Shown: positions 42,001-55,459, numbered from the stretch's first letter. The stretch is DNA of 64,000 nucleotides from Anaeromyces robustus (GCA_002104895.1 MCFG01000066.1:22501-86500), one strand, 5' to 3'. Translations and numbers: made by a program. Notes: generated by a model not told the origin, from the letters alone.

Positions 42001-45000
42001 TATTATGATCCAAAAAAATATTCTAATTCTAATTATAAAAAAGCTACAAAGAGTTTGATTGAGGATTATTTTGAAAAAATGAGAAAAGGATCTCTTGATG
42101 AAAATAGAAGAAAAATTTTTAGTAATATATATTTAGAAAATGTTTGTGGTAAATTGAAAAAATTAGAAAATCCTAAAGAAATAGATGGTAAACGTTGGGT
42201 GTGGGAATTGATTCGAAATGCAAAGAATAATAATAATGGAAAAGATATTGATATTAAAATTATAGTAAATAATGATGAATATATATTTAAACATAATGGT
42301 GCTCCATTTACTGTAGAAACATTTACATCATTAATATACAAATTTAATGAAAATAAAGAGAATCCAATGGAAATTAATGATCATTTTAGTACAGGTTTTC
42401 TTACAACTCATTGTCTTTCTAAAAATGTAAAAATTTCTAGTGAAATTATTACAAATGATAATCCTAAGCCTCAAGGATTTACCATTACTATGTACAGAGA
42501 AGGTGAAGATGAAAAACTTTTAGAAGGATTACAAAAAACAGAAAATAGTTTTAAGTATCCTATTGAATTTGATGGATGGACTACTTATGAATATACAGCT
42601 ACAACTGATAAAAATAGAAAAGCTGGTAAATTAGGTATTGAAAACTTTAAATCTAATATTTATAAAACAATGTTATTTTGTCCTGAAATTCGTAGTATTA
42701 ACCTTAATGACAATGGTAAAATTCTTTCTATTGAACGTAAAGATGTAATTGAAAATTTTGATGATAAATTCCATAAATTATTACTCAGTATCAGAGATGG
42801 AGAAAGTGTTTTCAAAAAATCGTTCCTATATACCAGTATAAATGAACATAATGATAAATATGATGATAAAAATAACCTTAGAATATGTTGTGCTGTTGAA
42901 TTAGATAATGATGATAATATATTTATTGATTTCTCCTCTCCTTGTTTTTTCTGTTCATTACCGGTAGTTGGATATGAAAAGCATGAACTTCCATTTATTA
43001 TTAATAGTCCAGATTTTGTATCTGATTCTAAAAAACAATCCATTCTTTTGGATGAAAATTCTGAAATTAATAAAAATATTCTTTTAAAATCTAAAGAAAT
43101 GTTTGAAATTCTTTTAAAATGCTTATGTGAGAATAATATTGGAAAACGTTATTTATTAATTAGAGGTATGAATACTACACTAAATGAGAGTGAAAATTTC
43201 GATTTAGCTTGGTATAAAGAAAATTTTGAAAAACCATTGAGAAATATTATAATACAATTTCCAATTGTGTGTAATGAAAAAAATAAACAATTAACTAATC
43301 TTATTGATATTAAACTTCCAATAATTGAATATAAGAATGATGAATATCGTCAAAAAGCTTACAGGTTTATTTCTCAAAATTATGATTATAATGTTCCTAC
43401 TTTCGGTGAAACAATATTTTTAAATGAAAATATTTGGGAAAATGATGAAAAATTAAATTATATTACTATGAATGAATGTGTTCAAAATTTATCAAACTAT
43501 AAAAATATGAATACGTTAGATACAAGAATAGAAAATTCGTGGGAATGGATAAATGAATTTATATTATTTATTAATAAATTCCATTCAGAATACTTACAGA
43601 AATATTGTATTATTCCAAATATGAATTCTGAATTTGTTCAATTAACAAATAATCTTAAAACCTCCAAAAACGTTCCTGATAATATAATTGATTGTCTTGA
43701 TAAATTTGGAGATTCATGGAAATCTAATCATATTCATAAAAATATTAAAAATTTTGACACTGGAATTGATCATAATATTGATGATGCTGTATCCAAAATT
43801 CGTAGTTATCTTAAAAATTGGTCAGAAAAATTTTTAATAATAATATCCTATATTCCTAATGATGGTGAAAATAAAGATTTAATTAAAAAAAGTAAAGAAA
43901 TTTATGATTTGTGTTCTAAAGTTTGGAAAGATGATATTTCTGAAATAAAATATGAAAATAATTTCCCAGAAGAATTTAGAGATGAAGTTTATACTATAAT
44001 ATTTAGAAAACTTATTGAAAATATTAAAGCTAATGAAAAACTTGAAAATAACGATAATAATGAACATTCTGTCTATACTATAGACTTTATTAAACAATTT
44101 TTAAAATGTGCTATTGAATATTATCCATCATTTAGAAATGATTCAATTATTCCTAATAAAAATGGTGAATTTTGTAATATAGATGATCTTTATGGAGATA
44201 TGGATATTCCAATTTTGTTTAAAGAATGTATGATGGAATGTTTTGGATTAAATATAAATAATGAATTAATTCATGATGAATTAAAATCTTTCTATAAATT
44301 ACTTAATGGTAAAAAAAGGTATATTTTTGATTATGATTTAGAGAAATACTTCAATGATGAAAATATATATACAGAAAAAAAGAAAATAGCTTCAGAATAT
44401 TTAATTAAAATTATTCCTAAAGAAATTGAAAATCAAGAGGATGATTGGCAAAATAATCAAAGAAAATACTTTGAAATTTATAAAAAGTTTAGAAATATTG
44501 ACTGTAAAGGTTGTGAAATTGAAAGAAATGAAAATAATAAAAAATTATGGAAAGAATGCAATAAATATATTTATAACATAATAAAAAATATAATTGAAAA
44601 TTTAGAAAATAAAAATGTTGAGAGTTTAGCAAAAGCTTTAAATATTGATAAGTCTAAGGTATTTGAATATTTAAAAGTAATATATAATTTCAATTATGAA
44701 GGCGAAATTATTCCAAATCAATATGAAGAATTTTGTAATAAAGATATTCTTTATAATGAAGGCACATTAAATATTGAAACACACGTTGTTGAACCAATAC
44801 CAGAAATTTTAAAAGATAACGCTAAAGAATTTGATTATGATGTAAGAAAAAATCTTGTTCATCCAAGCATTGGAAGATTATCATTTATTGATAGAGTATA
44901 TACAAAAAAAGATATTAATAGTAAAATTGATGAACTTATGGAAGAAAAATTAGGAGAAATAAAAGATATTTCTGAAATTTCAGATCCTAATATTAAAAAG

Positions 45001-48000
45001 GCTGCAAGTACTACTATGGAAAATTACTTTAATAATGTTATAAATAATCCTTTTGACAGTGATAGAATGAAAATATTTGGTAAAGTTTATTTAGCTAATG
45101 TTCAAAATCGATTAAGAGAATTAGAAACTCCAAAAGATGTGGATTGTAAACGTTGGGTATGGGAATTAATTCAAAATGCAAAAGATAGTATTGTAGGTCA
45201 AGAAGATAGAAATGATGGTGTTAGTATTGAAATTATAGCTAAAGATGATACTTATATATTTAAACACAATGGAGCACCATTTACTATTGGAACATTAACC
45301 GCTTTATTATATAAATTTAGTGAAGGAAAAGCTAATGACTCCGAAAGTACTGGTCGTTTTGGTACAGGTTTTCTTACAACTCATTGTCTTTCTAAGGAAG
45401 TAAAAATTTCTGGAGATATTATTAAAAAAGATAATCCTACACCACAAGGATTTACTGTTACCATGTATAGAGAAGGTGAAGGTGAAGAACTTTTAGAAGG
45501 ATTACAAAAAACTGAGAAAAGTTTTAAATCACCTGTTAAATCAGATGGATGGACTACTTATGAATATATAGCTAAAACTGAAAAAAATAAAAGAGCTGGT
45601 CAATTAGGTATTGAAAACTTTAAGATAAATATTGTTAAAACAATGCTATTTTGTCCTGATATTCATAGTATAAAATTAGATGATAATGGTAAAATTTATA
45701 CAGTTGAACGTAATGAAAATAATGATATTCTTTGTGAAGGATGTCAAAAGAAAACATTTAATGTCAAAGATGGAGATGACTCCTTCAAAAAAATATTTTT
45801 ATATAAAAATATTAATGAAGAGAACAATGAATTAACTAATAGATATAATACAAAACGAAACCTTAGAATAGATTGTGCTATTGAATTAGACAATGATAAT
45901 AATATATTTATTGATTCTAATTCTGATTCTAATTCTGATTCTCCATGTTTATTTTGTTCTCTTCCTCTTGTTGGATCCGAAAAACATGAACTTCCATTTA
46001 TTATAAATAGTCCAGATTTTGAACCTGATTCCGAAAGACAATCTTTACTTCTTAATGGAAATACTGTAAACATAAAAAATGGTAAAATGTCTGATTCTGG
46101 AATTAATAAAATGATCCTTTCAGAATCTCAAGAAATTTTTAAAACTTTGTTAAATTGTTTATGTAAAAATAATATAGGAAAACGTTGTTTAATAATAAGA
46201 GGACTTAATAATACATTTGATGAAATTCAGAACTTTGATCCAGATTGGTATGAAAATTATTTCACTCAACCAATGAGAAATATCTTAATAAACTCTCCAA
46301 TTGTATGGAATGAGCAACAACAACAATTTGTTAATCTCACTGAAATTGAACTTCCAATTATTAATTATGAAAATAATGAAGATTTAAAAAAAGCTTATAA
46401 TTTTATTTCTGAAATATGCGACCATAATGTTCCTTCTTTTAATGAAATGATTTACTTTAAAAAACACATATGGGAAGATGATGATAAAATAAATTACATT
46501 ACAATAAAGAATATTGTTGAATATTTATCATATGGAAATATTAATAATGAGTATAATAGTAATGATATGGATAGACTTGGTACTAAAGTGAAGAATCCTT
46601 GGGAATGGATAAATGAGTTTTTATCATTTATTAATAATTTACATCCAGAATACCTAAAAGAATACGAAATTATTCCGAATATGAATTCGGAGTTTGTTAA
46701 ATTAACTGATGGTCTAGCCACTTCAAAAAATGTTCCTGAAAACATGATTGAATGTCTTGAACATTTAGAATGTCCATGGAGAGATGAGCATATACATAAA
46801 AAAATTGTTAAATTTAATACAGCTACTGATCATAAAATTGATTATGCTATATCAACAATTCGTAATTGTCTTTTTGAAAATAAAGAAAAGATTTTAATTG
46901 TAATACCATATATTCCATATGATTGTGGAGATACTGATTTTATTGAAAAACGTAAAACAATATATAAATTATGTTCTAAAATTTGGAGTGATAAAATTTC
47001 TGAATTGAATAATGGAAAAGTTTTTGAAATGAAGAATGGAAAAGAATTTCCAGAAGAATTATGGAATGGAATTGATGATATTATATTCAAGAAACTCATT
47101 AAAAAAATTATTACCACTAAAAGAATTGATGATAATATATATACTTTAGAATTTATAAAACAATTTTTAAAATGTGCATCAAAATATTATCCATCTTTCA
47201 AAATGTATCCAATAATTCCAAATAAATATGGAAAATTTTGTAGAATTGAAAAATTGTATAGAGATATGAATATAAATTCAATATTTAAGGAATGCATGAA
47301 AAATTGTTTTGATTATGATATTAATGATGAATTAATTCATGATCAATTAGCATTATCTTCAGAAGAATTTTACAATAGAAAAAAATATATTTATGATTAT
47401 GATTATTATTTAGAATATTATTTTAATGGAAAAGATATATCTCCTGAAAAAAAACTAGAAGCCTCGAAATATTTAATTAGGATTATTCCAAAAATTTCAT
47501 TTAACAGAGAACAAAAATGGCCAAACAATCAGAAAAAATTATTTGATATATACAGAATATTTACAAAAAAGGACTATGAAGTATGCGAAATTGAAGTAAA
47601 TAGTAAATATAAGGATTTATGGCATTATTCTAATAAATATATTTTTAAAATAATCAGAAAGATTATTGAAAATAACTATGATAATGTTGAAAATCTTGCA
47701 GAAGATTTAAAAATTGAAGAAGATAAGGCATTTGAATATTTAAGAACTATTATTAAATTTGATAATAAAGGTAAAATTATCCCAAATCAATATGGTGAAT
47801 TTTGTTATTTAAAAGATCTTTTCAATGAAGGTACTCAAGATGTAAAAACAAAAAAAATTGAATACATATCAGAGGAAATGAAAAATAATGCCAAAGAAAT
47901 TGGCTATGATATAAGAAAATATCTTGTTCATCCAAATATGGGAAGACCATCAATTATTAAAAATATATCAAAAAAAGAAATTTATAACAGAATTGATGAA

Positions 48001-51000
48001 TATTACGATAATAATTCTAATTTAATATCATCTAAATATAAATCTGGTCTTAATAATATGTTAAACAATTATTTTGAAAATATAATGAATCCTTTCGAAA
48101 ATGAAAAAATAAAAATATTTGATAAAATCTATATAGCTAATGTTCAAAATCGATTAAGAGAATTAGAAACTCCAAGAGATGTGGATTGTAAACGTTGGGT
48201 ATGGGAATTAATTCAAAATGCAAAAGATAGTATTGCTGGTCAAACAGATAGATATAATGGCGTCGATATTGAAATCATAATTAAAGACGATACTTATATA
48301 TTTAAGCATAATGGAGCACCATTTACTTTTGGAACATTGACAGCTTTATTATATAAATTTAGTGAAGGTAAACGTAGTGATTGTGAAAGTACTGGTCGTT
48401 TTGGTACTGGTTTTCTTACAACTCACTGTCTTTCTAAGAATGTAAATATTTCTGGTAATATCATTAAAAAAGATAATAATACACCACAAGGATTTACTGT
48501 TACCATGTATAGAAAAGGAGAAGATGACGAACTTATAGAAGGATTACGTAAAACAGAAAATAGTTTTAGGTATCTTGATGAATCTTATGAATGGACTACC
48601 TATGAATATACAGCTATAACGTCAATAAATAGAGAAGCTGGCCGATTAGGTATTGAAAACTTTAAAGAAAATATTACAAAAGTTATGTTATTTTGTCCTG
48701 AAATTCGTAGTATTAAACTCGATAATAATGGTGAGATTATGGATATTAAACGGGGTGGTGTAAATGATCTTAGTTATGGATGTCAAAAAGCAATATTTAA
48801 TGTTAAAGATGGAGACTATTATTATGAAAAAATATTTATATATAATGAAATAAATGAAGAGAATGATAAATTAAGTAAAAGATATAATACTAAACGTAAT
48901 CTTAGAATTTGTTGTGCCATTGAATTAGATAAAGATAATAATATTATTTTTGATAATTTATCGTCTTCATTATTTTGTTGTCTTCCATTGGTTGGATCAG
49001 AAAATCATGTTCTTCCATTTATTATTAATAGTCCAGATTTTGAACCTGATTCTGAAAGAAAAGCCATTCTTCTTAATGGAGGTTTCTATAAAATAAAAGA
49101 GGATAAAGAACAATTATATATTACTATATCTGATCCCGGAATTAATAAAATGATTCTTTTAAAAGCCCAAGAAATATACAAAAACATATTGAATTATATA
49201 TGTGAAAATAATATAAAACAACGTCATTTATTAATTAGAGGCTTAAAGATATCTAATAATATTGATTACTTTGATTATGAATGGTATGATAATCATTTAA
49301 TCAATCCAATAAAAACTATATTAATCAACCTTCCTATTATTTGGAATGGTGAAAAATATATTAAACTTATTGATACTTTCCTTCCACAAATAGATGAATT
49401 TAAAGATGAACAGGATAAACAAAAAGCTTATAATTTCATTGCTCAAATCTTTAAACATAAAGTTCCATCATCATTTGAAGAAACAATTTATTTAGAAGAA
49501 AATATTTGGAACAATGATGAGAATTTAAAATTTGTTACAATGGAAGAATGTACTCAATATTTATCTTATTATGGAAATATGTATTCACTAAATAATGTTA
49601 TAGAGAATTCATGGCAATGGATTAATGAATTTCTTTCATTTGTTAACTGTTATAATTCCTCATATTTAAAACGTTATAGTGTTATACCAAATATGAATTT
49701 ACAATTTGTTCGTTTAACTAATGATCTTGCATTTTCTAAAGACGTTCCAGAAAATATGATTGAATGTCTTGAAAGTTTAGGATATAATTGGAAAACTCAA
49801 CATATTCATAAAAATATTATTTCTGAAATTACAGATACTAATCATAATATTTATGATGCTTCATTCAAAATTCGGGAATGTCTTTTCAATGATTATCCAT
49901 TACAATGGTCTAAAAAATTTTTAATTATAATAGCATACATTCCTTATCATCATGAAGACAAAGATTTTATTAATAAACGTGAATTAATTTATAAATTCTG
50001 CAAAACAATTTGGAATGATGATATTTCGGGAAAAAAAGATGGAAGTTCATTCCCAGATAATATATGGAATGGAATTGATAATATTTTATTTGATGAAATT
50101 ATTAAAGAAATTAAAAAAATTGGATATCTTGATGGTACTATCTGTACTATAGATTTTATTAAAGAATTTTTAGAGTGTGCATTAAAATATTATCCATCCT
50201 TTAAAGATCATTCAATTATTCCTAATAAAAATGGAATATTTTGTAATATAGATTATTTGTATGAAGATATGAATATTCCAAGTTTATTTAAAGAGTGTAT
50301 GATGGAATGTTTCAACTATAATATAGATAATGATTTAATTGCTAATGAATTAAAATCTTTAAATTTATTGAATAGAAAGAGATATATTTATAATTATATC
50401 CATTATTTAGAAAGATTTTTCAACGATGAATATAATATAACTTTAGAAAAAAAGAAAGAAGCTTCAAAATATTTAATAAGAATTATTCCTAAAAAACTTG
50501 AAAACCAAGATAAAGATTGGCAAAATGATCAAAGAAAATTATTTAAAATTTATAAAAAATTTACAAATACTAATTATGAAAGCTGTGAAATAGAAAGAAA
50601 TATATATAATAAAGATTTATGGAAGAAATCCAATGAATATATTTATGAAATAATCAAGAAAAAAATTGAAGAATACAAAAATGTTGAAGATTTAGCAAAT
50701 GCTTTAAATATTGATAAAAATAAAATATTCGAATATCTAAGAGTCATATTTAATATCAGTTTTGAAGGTAAAGTTATTCCAAATCAATATGAGGAATTCT
50801 GTGATAAATATTCTCTCTGCAATGAAGATACATATGAAATAATAACTGATGAATTAAAAAATATTTCAAAGGATTTTGATTATGATGTTAGAAATGTTCT
50901 TATTCATAAAAAATTTAATAAACAAATTAATTTACCAAGAAGAAAAATATCATTAAGTGATATATGTACAGAAATTGATAATACTATTAAAACTAAATTC

Positions 51001-53377
51001 AATGAATTAGAGAACACTCCAAAATTTAAAAATTCAATTACTCATCTGATCAAATCATATTTTGTAAACAATAATGAAAGTTATTTCCAAAGATATTTCC
51101 CATTTGTACTTAATAATAAAGAAAAAATAATTGTAAATATTGTCATTGGTAGTAAAAATATCATAAAACTTTTAAAAAATAATAAAGTAATTAATATGAT
51201 ATTAGAAGGAAAACTAACGGATAATAGTCCAATTATTAATGCACTTGGAAAATATAGTGAAGATACCATTAATAGAATTTTTAGAAATTCATGGATTATA
51301 GACATGATAACTTCTGGTAACTTTACATCTCTTGATGATTCAAATATTAGAGATCTAGTTGGAACAGTAATAAATATTTATAATATAATATTTATAATAT
51401 AATATATATATATAATTTATTTTATTTTTTTTTTTATTAATAATTATAAAATTTCATAAAAAAAGATACCTACCCTTGTTATTGCTCTAAATGATTTTGA
51501 AGGTGAAAAATATAATCATTTAGATATAGAAAAAGATGAATTTTTAATTGTGACAAATTGGAATTATGAAGAAGAAGGTTGGGTATATGGCCATCGTAAA
51601 AATAACGAAAAAGAAAAGGGAATATTTCCAAAACTATTTGTTAAAATATATGACGAAGAAAATAATGGTAATTAAATAAAATAAAAAAAGTATTAAATAA
51701 AATTTTTAATTATTAAAAAAAAATATACATTATGTTTTATTAAAAATTGATTTTTTTTTTGAATTTGTTTTATTATTTAGAAAATAATACTTTAAATAGG
51801 TAATATATAATATATAATATATATAAAACATAATTTATAATAAATAATAATTATAATTTAATTATTTATATAAAATATTAAAATCATATTTAGTAGAGTT
51901 TCTCCGGAATACAGAATTAATTTTGAAAGAAAAATTGGTCAATTAAGAGAATTAGATCAAATGAAAATGATAGATGGATATACACCTATTCGAATTAACA
52001 GGAACAATTTATTTAATGATACATATAATGTTTTTATGAATACGCCACCTCAAGAATTAAAGAAAAGATTAGGAATTATTTATGAAGGTGAAATCGGTAT
52101 AGATGCAGGAGGTTTATTAAGGTATTCTTTTTATTTTATTAGAATTATATTAAATAGTATGAAGAATATATAAATATTTAATTTATAATAATAATCTCTT
52201 TTTTTTTTTTTTTAATTTTTTTTTATAAAAATTTTATTAATATTTATTTTTATTTTTTTATTATACCAATTTTTAATTAAAAATAATTATTTATAGGGAT
52301 TTCTTTTATCAAATTTCTAAAGAATTTGGAAATCCAGATTACTCACTATTTAAATATACTAATGAGAATTCTTATGAATTAGAAATTAATCCAGATTCTG
52401 GTTTGAATGATTTTAATCATTTATATTATTTTAAATTTATAGGCCGAATGATTGGATTAGCAATTTTTCATAAGCAGTATTTTTCCGTATACTTTAATAT
52501 ATTACTATGTAAAAAGATACTTAATAAGAAACTTGAATTTTCAGATTTAAAATATATTGATTCTCAAATGTTTGAAAATTTAAATAATTTGAAGTATATA
52601 TAATGATTATTATTAATTATATTATTATTATCATTAAATTATATATTTATTTTAATTAACAATAAAAATATTAATATATATATATTATCTCTATTTTTAA
52701 AAAATTTTAATACAATTTTAGAAATAATGATGGAGCTGAAAATTTATCTTTAACTTTTGCAATGGATATTGAAAATAGTTTTGGTGAACATAAAACAATA
52801 GAATTGAAGCCAAATGGTGAAAATATTGATGTTAATGATTCAAATAAAAATGAATACATTGAGTAATTTTTTATAATATTTAAATTTTTAATAATAATTA
52901 TATATTATTTTTTATTATTATGCATTTTTATTTATTTATTTTATTTTATTTACTATTATAAAATATTAGATTGGTAGCAAAACATAAATTAAACAATACA
53001 AACGAACAAATAGATTATTTAAAACAAGGATTTTATGAAATTATTCCTTATAATATTAATTCATTATTAGATGAAGTTGATTTGAGGGTATATTACAATA
53101 TATTTTATAATTTTAGTATTAGCTATCATTTTTAATATATATATTAATATATTAATATTTATATTTATTTTAATAATTAAAATTTATTATCATATTATTT
53201 ATTTATATATTAATTTTTTAATATATTACAAATAGTTTTTGATTTCTGGTATTAGTAAAATAGATGTTAATGATTGGGAAAAAAACACAAACTATGAAGG
53301 ATATACAAAGAATGATATTACTATTATCAATTTTTGGAAGGTAAAATATAATATATAATAAATAATAATAATAATAA

Positions 53378-53415
<38 letters not shown>

Positions 53416-53980
53416 TTATCTATATTCAATAATTATAATTATTAACTTTTTAATAAAAAAATAATTATTTAATTATTATTTAACATATGATAATGTTTTA
53501 TTAATAATTTAAAAATATTAATTATTAACATATATAAACTATATAAAATAAAAACATATATACTATGTAGTGTGTTAAAAAGTTTAATAATGAAAATCTT
53601 ACCAAATTACTTCTCTTTGTCACAGGTAATTCACAAGTTCCTGTGACAGGTTTTAAAGATTTACTAGGAAGTGGAGGTAGAATACAAAAATTCACAATTA
53701 AAAAAGTTGAAATGATAACAGAAAATGATTTGCCAAAAAGTCATACATGGTATTTAATATATTTTTATTAATATTCTTTCATTTATAACTTTTTAATAAA
53801 AATTTAGATAATATAACTAGTATAAATATTTTAAATTTATTAATTATATTAATATTAAAATTTATTAAAATATCAATTAGTTTTAATCGTATTGATTTAC
53901 CACCGTATACATCATATACTTTGATGAAACAAAAATTATTACGTGCTTTCTATGAAGTAAATGGCTTTTTAATTGCGTAA
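39097..53980 (+). CDS. giant sacsin-like (x4 GHKL ATPase) - SH3 - HECT ubiquitin ligase fusion
   Basis: Ten exons join in frame into 4552 residues: 39097-51366, 51466-51667, 51781-51799, 51894-52121, 52297-52593, 52722-52862, 52970-53087, 53236-53340, 53571-53749, 53881-53980. Residues 1 to about 3990 are four ~1000-residue modules. Each opens with VQNRLREL-type sequence, the N-box WELIQNAKDS, FKHNGAPF, and lid GRFGTGFLTTH, as in sacsin and bacterial Hsp90-like ATP-binding proteins. Residues 4091-4157 are an SH3 domain (ALNDFEGE ... EGWVYG ... GIFPKLFV). Residues from about 4165 to the end are a NEDD4/Rsp5-type HECT domain: YFKFIGRMIGLAIFH, ELKPNGENI, FVTGNSQVPVTGFKDLLGS, and LPKSHTCFNRIDLPPY with catalytic Cys4520. 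The C-terminus GFLIA keeps the Phe at -4. A ubiquitin E3 with chaperone-like ATPase modules is the expected role (inference). WW and C2 domains are absent. Confidence 0.92.
39127..42090 (+). other. sacsin-like module 1
   Basis: Residues about 11-998. The ATP-site motifs WELIQNAKDS, FKHNGAPF and STGRFGTGFLTTH are all present. The anchor CGTTGG (Arg-Trp of the N-box) is at 39226. The remaining ~700 residues form the conserved downstream part, including PFIINSPEFEPDTERQ and the repeated IIPNMNKKFVKLT and IIPNQYEEFC motifs. Confidence 0.9.
42091..45048 (+). other. sacsin-like module 2, degenerate ATP site
   Basis: Residues about 999-1984; anchor at 42193. The N-box reads WELIRNAKNNNN, losing the Asp and shortening the loop, and the lid reads NDHFSTGFLTTH in place of STGRFGTGF. 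FKHNGAPF is kept. ATP binding or hydrolysis is probably lost. Confidence 0.88.
45049..48090 (+). other. sacsin-like module 3
   Basis: Residues about 1985-2998; anchor at 45151. ATP-site motifs are intact. It carries a small Ser-Asn-Asp expansion (repeat AATTCTGATTCT, about 45911-45943) that is absent from the other modules. Its opening segment is nearly identical to that of module 4. Confidence 0.9.
48091..51060 (+). other. sacsin-like module 4
   Basis: Residues about 2999-3988; anchor at 48193. ATP-site motifs are intact, with the lid CESTGRFGTGF. The module is followed by about 100 residues of helical linker before the SH3 exon. Confidence 0.9.
51466..51667 (+). other. SH3-domain exon
   Basis: A single exon encodes the whole SH3 domain: the ALNDFEGE start, the acidic RT loop, VTNWN, the EEGWVYG Trp motif and the GIFPKLFV end. 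It enters in phase 0 and leaves in phase 1. SH3 domains bind proline-rich peptides and could recruit substrates or partners in place of the WW domains of NEDD4-type ligases. Confidence 0.88.
51781..51799 (+). other. 19-nt microexon linking SH3 and HECT
   Basis: AAAATAATACTTTAAATAG sits between a TTATTTAG acceptor and a GTAATA donor. With it, the phase runs 1 to 2 and the HECT frame stays open. Skipping it puts a stop codon about 18 codons into the next exon. The next acceptor is a tandem TAGTAG that can add or drop one residue without changing frame. Confidence 0.75.
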
Positions 53981-54058
53981 ATTGCGTAATAATTACTCAA
54001 AACTAGTATACCTTTCAAGAACAATTTTAATCAATCAATAAGAAAAATAATTTAATAA

Positions 54059-54103
<45 letters not shown>

Positions 54104-54673
54104 TATAATAATAATAAATATTAAATGAATAAATTATTATAATATTAAATAAATTGTCACCAATATTCCATCTTATTTATTTAATTTAAAAAAATATAAT
54201 AAAAATAAATTAAAGTTATTATATATAATAATTAAAATTAAAAAAAAAATTTTTTTATAAAAATAAAATATTATTAAATAAAAAAAAATTTAATATTACT
54301 AGAAATATGTATTATATATTGTAAGAAATAAAATAAATAAAATAATTACACATATAAAATATTAAGTATAATAGAATAATTATAAATATTATATACAGTT
54401 TTTATATTCAATTGTACTTTATGGCTTTCTTTCAAGGAAATGGTATATCTAACAAAAAAGTTTTTTTTTTATTTTTCCCATATGACATTCTGTTTCTAAT
54501 AAAAATTATTTTATTTAATATTCATAATAATAATAATAATAATATGTTATAAATAATAATAATAATAATTTATAAATAATAATAATAATAATAATAATAA
54601 TAATTATAATAATAATAATGATAATAAATAATAATAGTAATAATAGTAAAAATAATAACAACAATAATTTATA

Positions 54674-54711
<38 letters not shown>

Positions 54712-54824
54712 TAACAATAATAATAATAATAATAACAATAATAATAATTTATAAATAATAATAATAATAATAATGATAATAAATAATAATAAAAATAATA
54801 GTAATAATAATAATAATAATAACG

Positions 54825-54866
<42 letters not shown>

Positions 54867-54882
54867 TTAATAATAATGATTA

Positions 54883-54942
<60 letters not shown>

Positions 54943-55414
54943 TAAAATATTTTATAAAATAAATTTATTTTATTTGATATAAAATAAATATATATTTTTT
55001 AGTTATTCATACATATCTTTTTTTTCTTTTATTTTTGGTGTAACTTTATATTGATATTGTCTTTTTTATATATTATTTAGTATTTTATAATTATTTTTAT
55101 TAATAGAAAAAATACTAATTATTTTTTAATAAAATGTTATATTTAAATAGTAAATTTTACTTTAAAAATTTTAAAAATTTTTCTATGTTGGAAAAAAATT
55201 AAAATTAAAAAAAATTTTTTTTTATCTTTTGTAAATAAAAAAAAGTTTTCTTTATATTCTATATGTATTAAAATAATATTAATTTCAGTTTTAAATATAT
55301 CATTATATATAAATAGTAGACGAAGATGTACAACAAATTTATTTTTTTTTCATGAATCATAATCTTTAATATATGCAGATATAAAATAAAACATGAAAGT
55401 TTTACTTATAATTG

Positions 55415-55459
<45 letters not shown>

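Noticed and set aside
39097-42090. True Hsp90 chaperone
   Set aside because: The motifs (HNGAPF in place of DNG.G, and the VQNRLREL start) match the sacsin-like branch of GHKL ATPases; the Hsp90 middle and C-terminal domains are not seen.
39317-51305. Overlapping sense and antisense ORFs inside the giant exon
   Set aside because: They are shadows of the ATPase coding frame and recur at equivalent places in each module.
51961-52603. Stand-alone short genes in the HECT region
   Set aside because: They are exon fragments of the HECT domain that join in phase with their neighbours.
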